64,000 bases of DNA. Source: Didymella arachidicola. Its lineage: Eukaryota > Ascomycota > Dothideomycetes > Pleosporales > Didymellaceae. Under the pieces are notes generated by a model. It was not told where the DNA came from. It worked only from the letters and a program-made list of their open reading frames with translations, and made no database searches. Within the stretch, counting starts at the first letter, position 1. Each line of letters opens with the position of its first letter. Below are positions 42,380 to 52,030 of this stretch, one piece after another. The stretch lies in assembly GCA_016630955.3 (NCBI GenBank), contig CM049992.1, positions 744,001-808,000 on the forward strand. Reading direction: 5' to 3'. Position numbers and translations under genes: made by a program.

Positions 42380-44386
42380 ATGCGTCTAGTCGCAACGCTC
42401 TTCTCTGTTTGTACTGCGGCTCTTCTAGCTCGTGCTAGCCCCATCGAGCTCAGGAATCGAGCAGCACAAGCCGATCCTTACGAAGGTTATATCTTCGCCT
42501 ACTTCACCAACAACACCAAAGCTGGCGAGCAAATCTACCTGGCAGCTAGCAATGGTAACAATGCGCTGAGCTGGAAGGAGTTGAACAACGGACAACCCAT
42601 CATCACATCGACACAGGGCACCAAGGGACTGCGCGACCCCTTCCTCATCCGCTCACCTGATGGTGGCACGTTCTTTCTCATCGCGACAGATCTGAGCATT
42701 GGGTCTGGTACATCATGGGGAGACGCCGTCCGCACGGGCAGCCTGTACCTAGAGATCTGGGAGTCGACTGACCTCAAGAACTGGGGAACTCAGCGCCATG
42801 TCAAAGTCTCGCCAGCCACTGCCGGAAATACCTGGGCGCCTGAGGCATACTACGATCCTACAATTGAGGAGTACGTAGTGTTTTGGGCTTCTTCCCTATA
42901 TGCAGAGGATGACCCTGGTCACACTGGATCGACGTATCACAGGATGCTGTACGCCACAACGAAGGATTTCGTGACATTCAGCGAGACTCAGATCTGGCAG
43001 GATGCCGGGATGTCTCGCATTGACTCAACTGTCATTCAGGAAGGCAGCACCTTCTACCGCTTCACCAAAGATGAAGGGGCTTCCGGTACCGGCTGCTCAG
43101 ACATCATTCAGGAGCATTCATCCTCGCTGCGCGCCACCCTGGAGTCGTGGACACAAGATGCTGCTTGTATCGGCAAAAACGCCGGCACCGCAGCCGTCGA
43201 AGGTCCCACGGTGTTCAAGTCAAACCCCGGCGATGTCAACGGTGAAAAGTTCTACCTCTTCGTCGACGAGTACTCTGGCCGCGGATACATCCCGCTCGAA
43301 ACAGCAGACATATCAAAACCTTCCTGGAAGGTATCAGCCACATACAAGCTGCCCAAGAGTCCGCGTCATGGCACGGTCATCCCTGTTACTGCCGCTGAAC
43401 TCGAGTCCTTGACTGCTACAACATCCACCGCGGCGAAGCGCTCCCGCACAGCACCGAAGCTCCAGGCTCGCGACAGCCCAGTTCTTCCAGGCTACTACGC
43501 AGATCCCAACATCTTCGTCTCCGGAGACACTTATTACATCTACGCCACAACAGACGGCACCCCAGGCTGGGGAGGCAACACATTCTATGTCTGGTCCTCT
43601 CCCGATCTCGTGACCTGGACACGCTCCGTAACACCCTTCCTGACCCTAAACGGCACATCCGGCAACGTCCCCTGGGCCGTCGGAAACGCGTGGGCACCCA
43701 CCATCATCGCGCGCTCGGGCAAATTCTACTTCTACTTCTCCGGCCAAAACGCAGATTCCAACACCAAAGCCATCGGCGCCGCCGTCGCAGATACCCCCAC
43801 AGGACCCTGGCTCGCGCAGCAAAAACCCTTCATCCTAAACACCGAAGCGCTCACGACAAACCAAGCAATCGACCCCGCAGCGTTCCAGGACCCAACAACA
43901 GGGAAATACTACCTCTTCTGGGGCAACGGCGTCCCGCTATACGCCGAGTTGGCAGACGACATGCTCTCCCTCAACCACAGCACGCTGAAATCCATCTCCG
44001 GCCTCACCGACTTCCGCGAGGGAATATTCCTAAACTACCGCAACGCTATCTTCCACCTAACCTACTCCATCGGCGACACGAGGAGTGTCGACTACCGCGT
44101 CGGCTACGCAACGTCGTCTTCGATCGACGGGCCGTGGACATATCGAGGGGTGATACTAAAGAAGGATGAGGGGAAGGGGATACTGGCGACGGGGCATAGT
44201 AGTATTGTTCAGGTTCCGGGGACGGATGAGTGGTATATTGCATATCATCGCTTTGCGATTCCGAGTGGGAATGGGACGGAGAGGGAGACGACGATTGATA
44301 GGGTGGAGTTTGATGAGGAGGGGCTGATTAGGCCTGTTGTGCCGACGCTGGAGAGCGTCGTGCCTGAGCGTGTTCCGGCACGCTAG
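42380..44386 (+). CDS. Secreted two-domain GH43 glycosidase
   Basis: 668 aa, intronless, ATG start, signal peptide residues 1-19 (ends LLARAS). Two beta-propeller GH43-type domains in one chain. Domain 1 (about 34-340) offers candidate base, modulator and acid residues in GLRDPFLI (D86), SRIDSTVI (D215) and AVEGPTVF (E275). Domain 2 (about 368-655) has the classic YYADPNIF (D374), QAIDPAAF (D498) and FREGIF (E547). GH43 enzymes cleave arabinofuranosyl or xylosyl bonds in plant hemicellulose and pectin outside the cell. A linker with Ser/Thr/Ala and a basic stretch (AAKRSRTAPK) joins the domains and could be proteolytically cut. Substrate not predictable from sequence alone. Confidence 0.9.
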   Translation: MRLVATLFSVCTAALLARASPIELRNRAAQADPYEGYIFAYFTNNTKAGEQIYLAASNGNNALSWKELNNGQPIITSTQGTKGLRDPFLIRSPDGGTFFLIATDLSIGSGTSWGDAVRTGSLYLEIWESTDLKNWGTQRHVKVSPATAGNTWAPEAYYDPTIEEYVVFWASSLYAEDDPGHTGSTYHRMLYATTKDFVTFSETQIWQDAGMSRIDSTVIQEGSTFYRFTKDEGASGTGCSDIIQEHSSSLRATLESWTQDAACIGKNAGTAAVEGPTVFKSNPGDVNGEKFYLFVDEYSGRGYIPLETADISKPSWKVSATYKLPKSPRHGTVIPVTAAELESLTATTSTAAKRSRTAPKLQARDSPVLPGYYADPNIFVSGDTYYIYATTDGTPGWGGNTFYVWSSPDLVTWTRSVTPFLTLNGTSGNVPWAVGNAWAPTIIARSGKFYFYFSGQNADSNTKAIGAAVADTPTGPWLAQQKPFILNTEALTTNQAIDPAAFQDPTTGKYYLFWGNGVPLYAELADDMLSLNHSTLKSISGLTDFREGIFLNYRNAIFHLTYSIGDTRSVDYRVGYATSSSIDGPWTYRGVILKKDEGKGILATGHSSIVQVPGTDEWYIAYHRFAIPSGNGTERETTIDRVEFDEEGLIRPVVPTLESVVPERVPAR

Positions 44387-45096
44387 GTACTTGTATAGGA
44401 TGGGTTGCTGTAGTGTGGGTCGATGGCGTAGTGAAAGAGTCGCGTTCGCCCTACATGGTTTATCTGGCTACTGCGTGTTCGTGTCTTCTCCTGATGAGGT
44501 TGAGGAGATCCTCCTTGGGACTTGTTGGTAACAGCTCTTTGCGGGCTTTGTAGATCAGTGTTAGTCTGCGCCGCTGCCTTTGCGCTAGGTGGTCGTCGCT
44601 TTGCTTGCTTGATGCAATAGGGATATTTCACATTGCACGATGAAATCAAAGGTATATAGAAGGTAGTAGAAAACGAGATGTTTTTAATAACGACAAGGTG
44701 TGTTGATATTTGAACGTTTGCCGCCCTTCCACCCTCCACACGCGATGCGAGTGTAGCCATGAGTCCTCGCAATCAAGGGCCAGCGTTCGTCATCTCGTTG
44801 TCGCGTGGCTCCCATGTTTGCGACGAGATGGGTTGTTTGTGAGGCACGTCGAACGCTCCTGCCTGAACTCGTGGTGACTGCCAGTCAAGCAAGCCTGAGT
44901 CTACACCATCTTCTCTCACCTCGCGGCTTCCATTCATTGCTCCAAATTACCTCCACCTTCTACAGGTGAGGGCCCGACTGGCACCTCTGCCCACGACTAT
45001 CCTTGAGCCACGTTGCGCCGCCCTTTTCTTCACCTGCCACAACGCGTTTACCGCCCAGCATACCTCAATACTGCATTCTGAGAGACGACAGCCACA
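44387..45096. other. Intergenic, no gene seen
   Basis: About 710 bp: 3' flank of GH43 and promoter of the next gene. Nothing else recognised. Confidence 0.4.
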
Positions 45097-46230
45097 ATGC
45101 TAGCAGGGACTAGCACCAATACATTACCCCGATCAAGCAAACATGACACCGCAAAGAAGTGGCTGCACAAGCGGCTCTGGGAGCCAGCTTCACGCCAGCT
45201 GCTGAGGGCTGACGATGTCGGCGGGTTCAAGAGGAAGCTGTCGCTCAAGCGGCCGCGGACAGCACCCGCCAGCGGCAGAGTGACGCCACAAGTCGTATCT
45301 ACAGCACCGCAGATTCCAATCAACATCGAGCTCCCTTCGCCGCGGCTTGGGATTCATCCTCCGCCGCGGCCACCTCGGCCAGACTCAGGCGTGATGCGGG
45401 ACGTCAATGCGTGGTTGGATGCCAGCATGAACGCACCACTCCCACCACTGATGGGCGGTCTGGCGTACTGGAGGTCGGCGTCGGCAGTGCCTGCGACACA
45501 CTGCGCTGGCATGCAGTACGCCATACCGATCGTACAAGAGCCAGGCCTGAGTCGGCCTGTGACGCCTTCTGGTCAGCAGGTGAAGTCTTATTGCCGTCGT
45601 GGCGCAAAGAAGGTACAGGCCAAGATGCCTGCTCTCTTGCGCACCGCCTCGCAGCGGGTGGCTATCCGTAAGCAGATCAATCGACGCTCCAACTCGATGC
45701 CGCTGCTGGCTATTCCATACGAGCAGACGCGGCAGGGACCATCACCTCGGACTCTGGGACGATCAAGATCGTTCTTGCACACTTGTACGCGCACATCCAT
45801 GTCCAAGACACCGACTGAGGAGCAGGGGCTGCTGGGCCACGTCTCGTTCGATCTGGCGATCTTGGGCAGCACACGGACGAGCATTGCGAACAGCGGGACT
45901 GAGAGACCTGGAGAGCGTCGTGGATACGGTCTGTTAAGACACACCATCAAGAGTAGCGAGAGCACGCGGCCTTTGACAAGCGGAGGTCATCTGAGGCGCG
46001 AAGAATCTCTCGGCGATTTGTCCTTGTCTGAGGCTCCTACGTACTCGTCAGGCCTTCCTCCACCATCGTATCGTTCGCGCACTGCTTCCCTAGTGACAAC
46101 ATCCTCTTTTGGCTGTGTGGACGGGATGAGTCCGGCGCAGAGACAGATCAGTCAGCAGCGCGCTACAATGAGAAGCCGCGGAGTGAGAGGCAGGGTGAAG
46201 GAATTACGCAAGATGTTCCAGCAGGAGTGA
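45097..46230 (+). CDS. Hypothetical basic, disordered protein
   Basis: 377 aa from an ATG. Very basic and Ser/Pro/Arg-rich. The N-terminus is Lys/Arg-dense (KKWLHKRLWEPASRQLLRAD, then FKRKLSLKRPRT), a proline run PPPRPPRPDSG follows, and the C-terminus ends with a basic helix (RSRGVRGRVKELRKMFQQE). No catalytic motif, signal peptide or membrane segment. I do not recognise the family. The regular codon use and long frame make it a likely real gene. Confidence 0.6.
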   Translation: MLAGTSTNTLPRSSKHDTAKKWLHKRLWEPASRQLLRADDVGGFKRKLSLKRPRTAPASGRVTPQVVSTAPQIPINIELPSPRLGIHPPPRPPRPDSGVMRDVNAWLDASMNAPLPPLMGGLAYWRSASAVPATHCAGMQYAIPIVQEPGLSRPVTPSGQQVKSYCRRGAKKVQAKMPALLRTASQRVAIRKQINRRSNSMPLLAIPYEQTRQGPSPRTLGRSRSFLHTCTRTSMSKTPTEEQGLLGHVSFDLAILGSTRTSIANSGTERPGERRGYGLLRHTIKSSESTRPLTSGGHLRREESLGDLSLSEAPTYSSGLPPPSYRSRTASLVTTSSFGCVDGMSPAQRQISQQRATMRSRGVRGRVKELRKMFQQE

Positions 46231-46774
46231 TGATGATAGAGAGACAAAGTTATGGCTGTACGGATGGCGGCCCGCGATGTAGGGTTTCGTATTTACTAGA
46301 GGAACATATTTAGATGGGGACGAGCAGGCAACGGACAAGAGGATATAGGGATATTCGAGAGAAGCCAAGGAGCATGTACCAAGCGACATATTTTCGCAGA
46401 TAGCATAGCAAAATGAAGACTAGTTTTACTGATGTCGACGAAGATGGCGGGTGGTTGACAGATGAGGTCTGGGTGACGTTCGGCCCGCTTACCGAGGGCC
46501 GTTTGCGGCAAGCTCCTTGGTGGAGAGGGACGCCTATGCACCATGTCCAACAGCCTCATTGGACCAACGTGGCAGACGCTGTACCACGCGCGGTCGACCA
46601 ACAGCACACATTGAGCCATTGAGCCATTGAGTGCATGGAGAAGGCGCCGTGAGTGCCGCCCGCTCTGACGCAGCGCCTGCACCGCCGACGACGACCAGCA
46701 AGAACAACGACAACGACAACGAAACGACAACAAAACGACAACGAAACGACCACATCAGCATCAACGGCCAAGAC
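46231..46774. other. Intergenic, promoter and leader of the TCO89-like gene
   Basis: About 540 bp. The downstream frame stays open from 46631 but begins with GTG; the first ATG in frame is 46775. A purine-rich AAC/GAC stretch (about 46700-46750) likely lies in the 5' UTR. Confidence 0.4.
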
Positions 46775-48565
46775 ATGGCGGAGTCCAGCATGGCGTCGCC
46801 CGAGCAGGCTGGCAGCTCGTCACGGCCCAAGCGGCCGGCGGCGATGACGAGGCAGAGCAGCAGCCAGTCGCACATTTCACAGAGCCCCGGCGAGAAGGGG
46901 CACCACCGGCCGCAGCAGCACAAGGTCGCCCACCGCCATGTCGCGGGCGGGCGCATGCCACGGACGCTGTCGGCGGGCAAGAACCTGGGCAAGTTTGCCA
47001 AAGCGCCGCAGCACTCGCAGCACTCGCAGCACTCGCAGCACCCACCGCACCCACCGCACACGCAGCACCCGCAGCACCACTCGCAGGCGCAGGCCCCCGA
47101 CGAAGGCGGCCGGCACCACCGCCGCTCGCAGTCGGGCACGTCGATATCGGTCCCGAGCAGCCCGCGGCCGGGCTTCAAGCGCAATGCCTCGTCGGGGGCC
47201 ATCATGCGACACAACCCGAACGCGCACGCCCACAGCGGCCTGCGCAAGAACCACAGCAGCGGCCACCTCGTCGGCAAGGCCAAGGGCGGCAAGTCGTCCA
47301 AGGACCTCGCGCTGGCCAAGGGCAGGCTGGGCCACCCGTCGCGGTCGCGGCAGGCGTCGCCCGAGGAGCGGCCCATTGTGCACTTTGACGTGGGCGACGA
47401 CGGCCCCGACGACGACGAGGAGGAGGGCGGCTGGACCGAGGAGAGCGCCAGCCAGTCGCCCACCACGACGCGCTCCACGACGCGCTCCAACTCGGTCGCC
47501 ACCGAGGCCCAGCGCATCGTCGACGACGCGACCGAGAGCAACACGCGCGCCAACGCCGGCAACGTCTCGCCAGCGCCCGCCGCCGCCGTCGCGGGCGATG
47601 CAGGCACAAACGCGGCCGGCACCCTCCCCGAGCGCGCCCGCCCGACGCAACAGACCGCCAGAGCCGCCTCGTCCAACCACTCGCGCCCGCCCGACGCCGA
47701 CCTCATCACCTCGCGCCTGCTCCAGCGCAGCGCCTCGCACGCCGTCGTCGCCCCGCAGCCGTCGGCCGTCTCGGCCACCGTCCAGTCCCACGAGCGCAGC
47801 GGCCACCAGCTCAGCACCTCGGTCAGCACCCTCGTCGACACCCCCGGCCGCGACCTCGTCTCGCGCTTCATGGACGGCGACGGCAGCGCCGGCACCCCGC
47901 ACGACGGCAACTACATGCCCGGGCGACGCGCCAGCCAGGCGCGCCAGGACAGCCATCTCGACCAGGCCAAGCGCAACACATCCACGCCCAACTTCACCGC
48001 CGACGACTCCCCGTCCCCAGAAGCCGACACTGACACGCCCACGCGCCCGCAGAGCGTCAAATCAGGCACCACCACGCCCAACGCCTTCTCCAGCCACTCG
48101 AACCGCACCCAGCAGAAACTCATGCTGCAGCGCGCCGCCAGCGCCATCGAGCCCCACGCCCCCGTCCCCGCCATCCTCAGAACAGGCGGCCCCAGCTTCC
48201 ACAACATCGGCCTGTCCTTCCCGGGGGAAGGCCGCATCGACCCGCGTCTGCAGCAGCAGTTCAACCACGTCAGCATCGAGTACAAGGTCGTCCAGCGGTA
48301 TAGAAATCCCCTCGCCGACAGCATCGTGCGCATCCAGCAGATGCCGGGTATGCTGCGGAAGCTGCGCGCCGGTAAGCCGGCCAGTGTGGGTGTGAATGGT
48401 GCGAGCACGCTGCGTAGTAGTGTGAACGAGGGCGGGGACATGGACGGGGCGGGCGGGAGGACCAGGGCGAGTTTTGTGGCTGAGAGGGAGGAGGCGCCGC
48501 GGAATGAGGCCGAGGAGTTGTGTAGGAGGATGTGGGATAGTGCTGAGATTGTGGGTGGGGATTGA
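46775..48565 (+). CDS. TCO89: TORC1 subunit Tco89-like protein
   Basis: 596 aa from ATG 46775 (MAESSMASPEQ). Features of the fungal Tco89 family: Ser-rich basic motifs (GFKRNASSGAIMRHN and SGLRKNHSSGHL), the conserved acidic block PIVHFDVGDDGPDDDEEEGG at about residues 199-218 followed by WTEESASQSP, and a C-terminal helix with YKVVQRYRNPLADSIVRI. Tco89 is a non-enzymatic subunit of the TOR complex 1 at the vacuole that links nutrients and stress to growth. A His/Gln/Ser/Pro repeat tract (DNA about 47010-47095) precedes the conserved part. The gene is very GC-rich in the third codon position, which creates long empty frames on the other strand. Confidence 0.78.
   Translation: MAESSMASPEQAGSSSRPKRPAAMTRQSSSQSHISQSPGEKGHHRPQQHKVAHRHVAGGRMPRTLSAGKNLGKFAKAPQHSQHSQHSQHPPHPPHTQHPQHHSQAQAPDEGGRHHRRSQSGTSISVPSSPRPGFKRNASSGAIMRHNPNAHAHSGLRKNHSSGHLVGKAKGGKSSKDLALAKGRLGHPSRSRQASPEERPIVHFDVGDDGPDDDEEEGGWTEESASQSPTTTRSTTRSNSVATEAQRIVDDATESNTRANAGNVSPAPAAAVAGDAGTNAAGTLPERARPTQQTARAASSNHSRPPDADLITSRLLQRSASHAVVAPQPSAVSATVQSHERSGHQLSTSVSTLVDTPGRDLVSRFMDGDGSAGTPHDGNYMPGRRASQARQDSHLDQAKRNTSTPNFTADDSPSPEADTDTPTRPQSVKSGTTTPNAFSSHSNRTQQKLMLQRAASAIEPHAPVPAILRTGGPSFHNIGLSFPGEGRIDPRLQQQFNHVSIEYKVVQRYRNPLADSIVRIQQMPGMLRKLRAGKPASVGVNGASTLRSSVNEGGDMDGAGGRTRASFVAEREEAPRNEAEELCRRMWDSAEIVGGD
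47012..47090 (+). repeat. His/Gln-coding CAC/CAG-rich repeat
   Basis: Repeats of CAGCACTCG and CACCCACCG within the TCO89-like gene encode QHSQHSQHPPHPPH-type sequence; a likely length-variable tract. Confidence 0.75.
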
Positions 48566-51500
48566 GACTTTAGTATCCTCGACGAGACGACGCTTTGCGC
48601 TTTACACGGACACCGGGATGGGATTCCCAACGCCACGGATACACCGTGAACCACCGTCTCACATGCGAGTGACGGATTCCGCACACTTCCATCTTGGACT
48701 TGCGGTCCCCCCCCCCTCCCCCCCAGCGCGTCCACCCCCAGGACTCAGCACAACGCAACCCACCTGCCGGTATCGTTCTTCTAGCATACCCATACCATTG
48801 TACTATACAACACACGGCTTACCAGGAGTGCAGCGATGACATACGCGCACAGCAGCGTTCAGCGTAAGATAGCGTGGCAGGAGGAGTAATGCTATTTTAT
48901 ACTTGACTCTTCTGTATCTCTTCCACGTAATGAGCGGATTGTGTGTGTGTGTGTGTAGTGTTTGAAATGTGGGGCGGGTTGGATAGTGCTGTTTGCATTC
49001 AACACCGATATTAAACCCATCCAGCGATAAAAACGATAAGAGGCCGACTTTCCAAGCGTGAACATCTTAGAAGCGGATGCTGTGAATGACCAGGCACGTT
49101 TTCAAAGCGGTAGGTCGAATATCAAGATCGTGTTCACGGGGTGGCGTGGACAACACAACATAATTACAACACCTACGCGTCGCGTCTGCGATCGACAACG
49201 GAAATGGAAATACGCACGTCGTTGGTTCCTGTGGATTTAAACTAAACTAAATCAAATCAGACTGCCCAACTCTCCCCCTCACGCATCCCGGCGAAACAAT
49301 AGAAATCACACACCGCTCCGCTACCGTAGTCGCGTCCAACAACAGCTACCAGCTAACGCGCTCTACACGCGCCCGGGAGGAAGACTACCATGCAGTTAGG
49401 CACTCCGTATCCGGGGTCAAACCCTCGCACTGGTAATTCGCTGAACCGCATAACTGCATTGCGGAATTTTCCACGCTAATCATGCACATGGAGTGGAAAA
49501 CGACGGTCCAATGGGCAGGCTGCCCGTTTCGGTCGGCCGGCGTGCACTGCGAGTCTGGGACGGACTGACGTCCATGTACCGTACGCTTGCAATCCAACGC
49601 GCCGGGGCCTCCTCGGGCTCAGGTCAGGAATCCCGAGGTTCTAGTCGGCGCAGGATTTGTAGTGTAATGTAGGCTGTTTGCAGACCCAGACAGCGCTAAG
49701 CGAGCACGTTACGTTGGCTGCAGGCCCACCCATCGCATGGCACGTTGAGTTTCGCAGACGCCACCGCCGAGCGCAGAGTTTGTAAAGGGTTTTAGTTTCC
49801 AAGAACTGACTGCGCGGCGTTGTGCTTGCCACTGCGTGCGCGTTCGCTCGAGGTTGGCATCCGAGGTGGGGAGCGGGAGCGGGAGAAAGTTCGCGGCAAG
49901 GAAGGGCCTTCTCGAGGTCTGGGGACTGGCCAATGAGCGCGCGATCGCAAAGCTCTGGTGTCTTGCGCGTGTACTGTCGCCTTGCTGGACGCTGAGCAGC
50001 TGTAAGGGCTTTTTGCTCACATGGCGGTCAGCATTGAGCGAGACACGTCAGGCCGACCTTGCACAGCGGTGAGCACGCGATTTGTTCCTTCTCTGGCTTG
50101 CCACTGCCCACGTTGCCGAATGGCGGATGTACTACTGCAGAGACAGCACGGTAAGGGCCTTCTAGTCAACGACGACTCCACGGCTCCGACCGGCCAATCG
50201 CAGGACGAGCGCAAAGTCTAGTGCGTGTGGGCACGGCGACGTTGGGCAGACTGCGTGTGTTGAGGATTGCCGTCTGGAGCATGCTATTGTCTAAGACCCC
50301 GAGTACGCAATCTATACTCTTGGTGCAGCGCTGCGATAGCAATGCAAATATGTTGTGTGCCGAGCAGACGTTGCCGGAAAAGCAGCACAGCGCCAGGGTT
50401 CAGTCAATGGACGTGGTTGTGACGCTGCTTCACGATTGCCGATCTGGACATCCTCTACGAAAAGCAGCGCAACACTGGAAAAGCAGCGGGTCGGCAAGTC
50501 TGCCGTAGCCTACCACGTAGCCCGGGGTGGAGTCTCCAGGCTCAATGTCAGTTGCAGAGTCAAGTCGACCGAGCCCTTGCCTTTCTTCCTTGTTTGTCTA
50601 CACGAAATGATTGCCGAGTGGCTGCTGCAAGACCAGTAAAACAGACAATGAAGAACCTTCTGCATTGTCAAGGTTACGAGAGTCAATGGAAGTCTAGCCG
50701 ACACATCTGAGTGGCTGAGACAGAGAGCACGACACGAGCGAGTCACCACGTTGGTAGCCGCTCTGGGTGCCAGGCACCGCCCGCTGATTGGCTGCCGTCA
50801 TGTCGTGGCCGCGGCTGTACCTGCGCCTGTGAGCGTGTAGCCAGGTCACCGCGACGGACAGCGTTGCACGATGCCACGTCGAGCGAGAATCGCTGGCTTG
50901 GGTCGCAGTCCCACGATGCCAACGAGCCGCCGTGTCTGAGGCCGCGCAGGCCGCAAACTGCGCACCCATGTTTCAGTGCCTGAGCACAGGTGTGATGGTG
51001 CAACGGCTGGGGTGAGAGCTGGGGAGAGCGTTGATGAGCGGCCAGGATGGGGCAGGGCTGCTGTGCGTGTTGGTGAGGAGACGACGGGAATGCGTCGTCC
51101 TGGCTACCTTTGCAGAAATGAGCGCAAGATGAGGTCACGCCGCTGCAAGTCCAGGGACGCACGCAAGAGCAGCGCCAGGTTGCGCCGGGAAGATTCCTGT
51201 ACAGCGTGCAGAAGATTTGCCGTGCGCCCGCCAACCCGCAGCAGATCGGGGAGGCTAGGCCAGGTTGGCTGGCTTCTTGTCAGGCACAACCGGTGTTTGC
51301 TTGGCAGGTAAAGGCCGTCCTTGTTGCGTTAGCGTCGCCCGTCCTGTGAAATGAGATTCTGGCGTAGGCGGGTCGCAATTTCCTTTAAACTTGGGCACGC
51401 TTCCTCGCACCTGCGTTTTACTCCAAACGCATCCACTCTCTCAAAACACAATACACTTCGCCGTCAGGCTGTGCCTCGCACCACGCTCATTGCTAGCTCT

Positions 51501-51661
51501 ACCACTGTCACTACGACTATAACATCACTGCTGCCGCATCGCCTTTGCGCAACATCACCAACTAAGACACTCTACACCGCTCACGAGACCTGTCTCAGCA
51601 TACCACTTTGAAAACCTTTGGACTTGATATCAACACCAAAATCAACTATCCATCAGTCAAC
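48566..51661. other. 3.1-kb gene-poor stretch
   Basis: Contains a poly-C tract (48708-48724), a GT microsatellite (about 48941-48957) and short degenerate repeats sharing CTTGCCACTGC (about 49828 and 50098) and AAGGGCCTTCT (about 49901 and 50153). Frames of up to 163 codons are present (for example 50743-51234 minus), but their composition looks like random GC-rich sequence. The last 300 bp is the promoter and CA-rich leader of the wall-protein gene. Confidence 0.4.
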
Positions 51662-52030
51662 ATGCGCTCCTTCCAGGCCGTCATTGTCTTCCTCTTCGCG
51701 CTCGTCGCCGGTGTCTTCGCTCAGTCTCAGTCTGTGTCGTACGACGCTACCGTCTACATCACCTCGACTGTCTACCGCGTCAACACCGTCACCATGTCGG
51801 GCTCGCCCGCCTCCTCTGTCGCCAACCAGACCAGCACCATCTCTGTGCCCAGCTATGCCGCCCCCTCCATCACTGCCTCCTACTCTGCCGGCAATGGCAC
51901 CGGAGCCGTCAAGCCTACTGGCAGTGCTACCGCGCCTGCCACCCCCGAGTTCACTGGCGCTGCCTCCACTCTGAACGTCAACGCGCTCGTCGTTGCGCTC
52001 GTCGCTGGTGCCTCCTACCTCGTCCTGTGA
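51662..52030 (+). CDS. Small GPI-anchored-type cell-wall protein
   Basis: 122 aa from ATG 51662. Signal peptide residues 1-20 (MRSFQAVIVFLFALVAGVFA, cut before QSQS). The mature part is Ser/Thr/Ala-rich, fit for O-mannosylation, with two N-glycosylation sequons (NQT and NGT). The C-terminus is a hydrophobic tail (VNALVVALVAGASYLVL) after small residues (GAAS), the signal for GPI attachment. Probably plasma-membrane or wall bound. No enzyme domain. The frame is open upstream to 51608, but the leader there is not signal-like. Confidence 0.78.
   Translation: MRSFQAVIVFLFALVAGVFAQSQSVSYDATVYITSTVYRVNTVTMSGSPASSVANQTSTISVPSYAAPSITASYSAGNGTGAVKPTGSATAPATPEFTGAASTLNVNALVVALVAGASYLVL

Noticed and set aside
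46877..48395. Long frames on both strands overlapping the TCO89-like gene (minus 46877-47956, plus 46938-48395)
   Set aside because: Composition (Arg/Ala/Pro or Val/Gly/Ala only) is an artefact of GC-rich third positions; the called frame has the Tco89-type acidic block.
50743..51234. 163-codon minus-strand frame
   Set aside because: Cys/His/Ser/Gln-rich content typical of random GC-rich DNA; no signal peptide or repeat pattern of cysteines.
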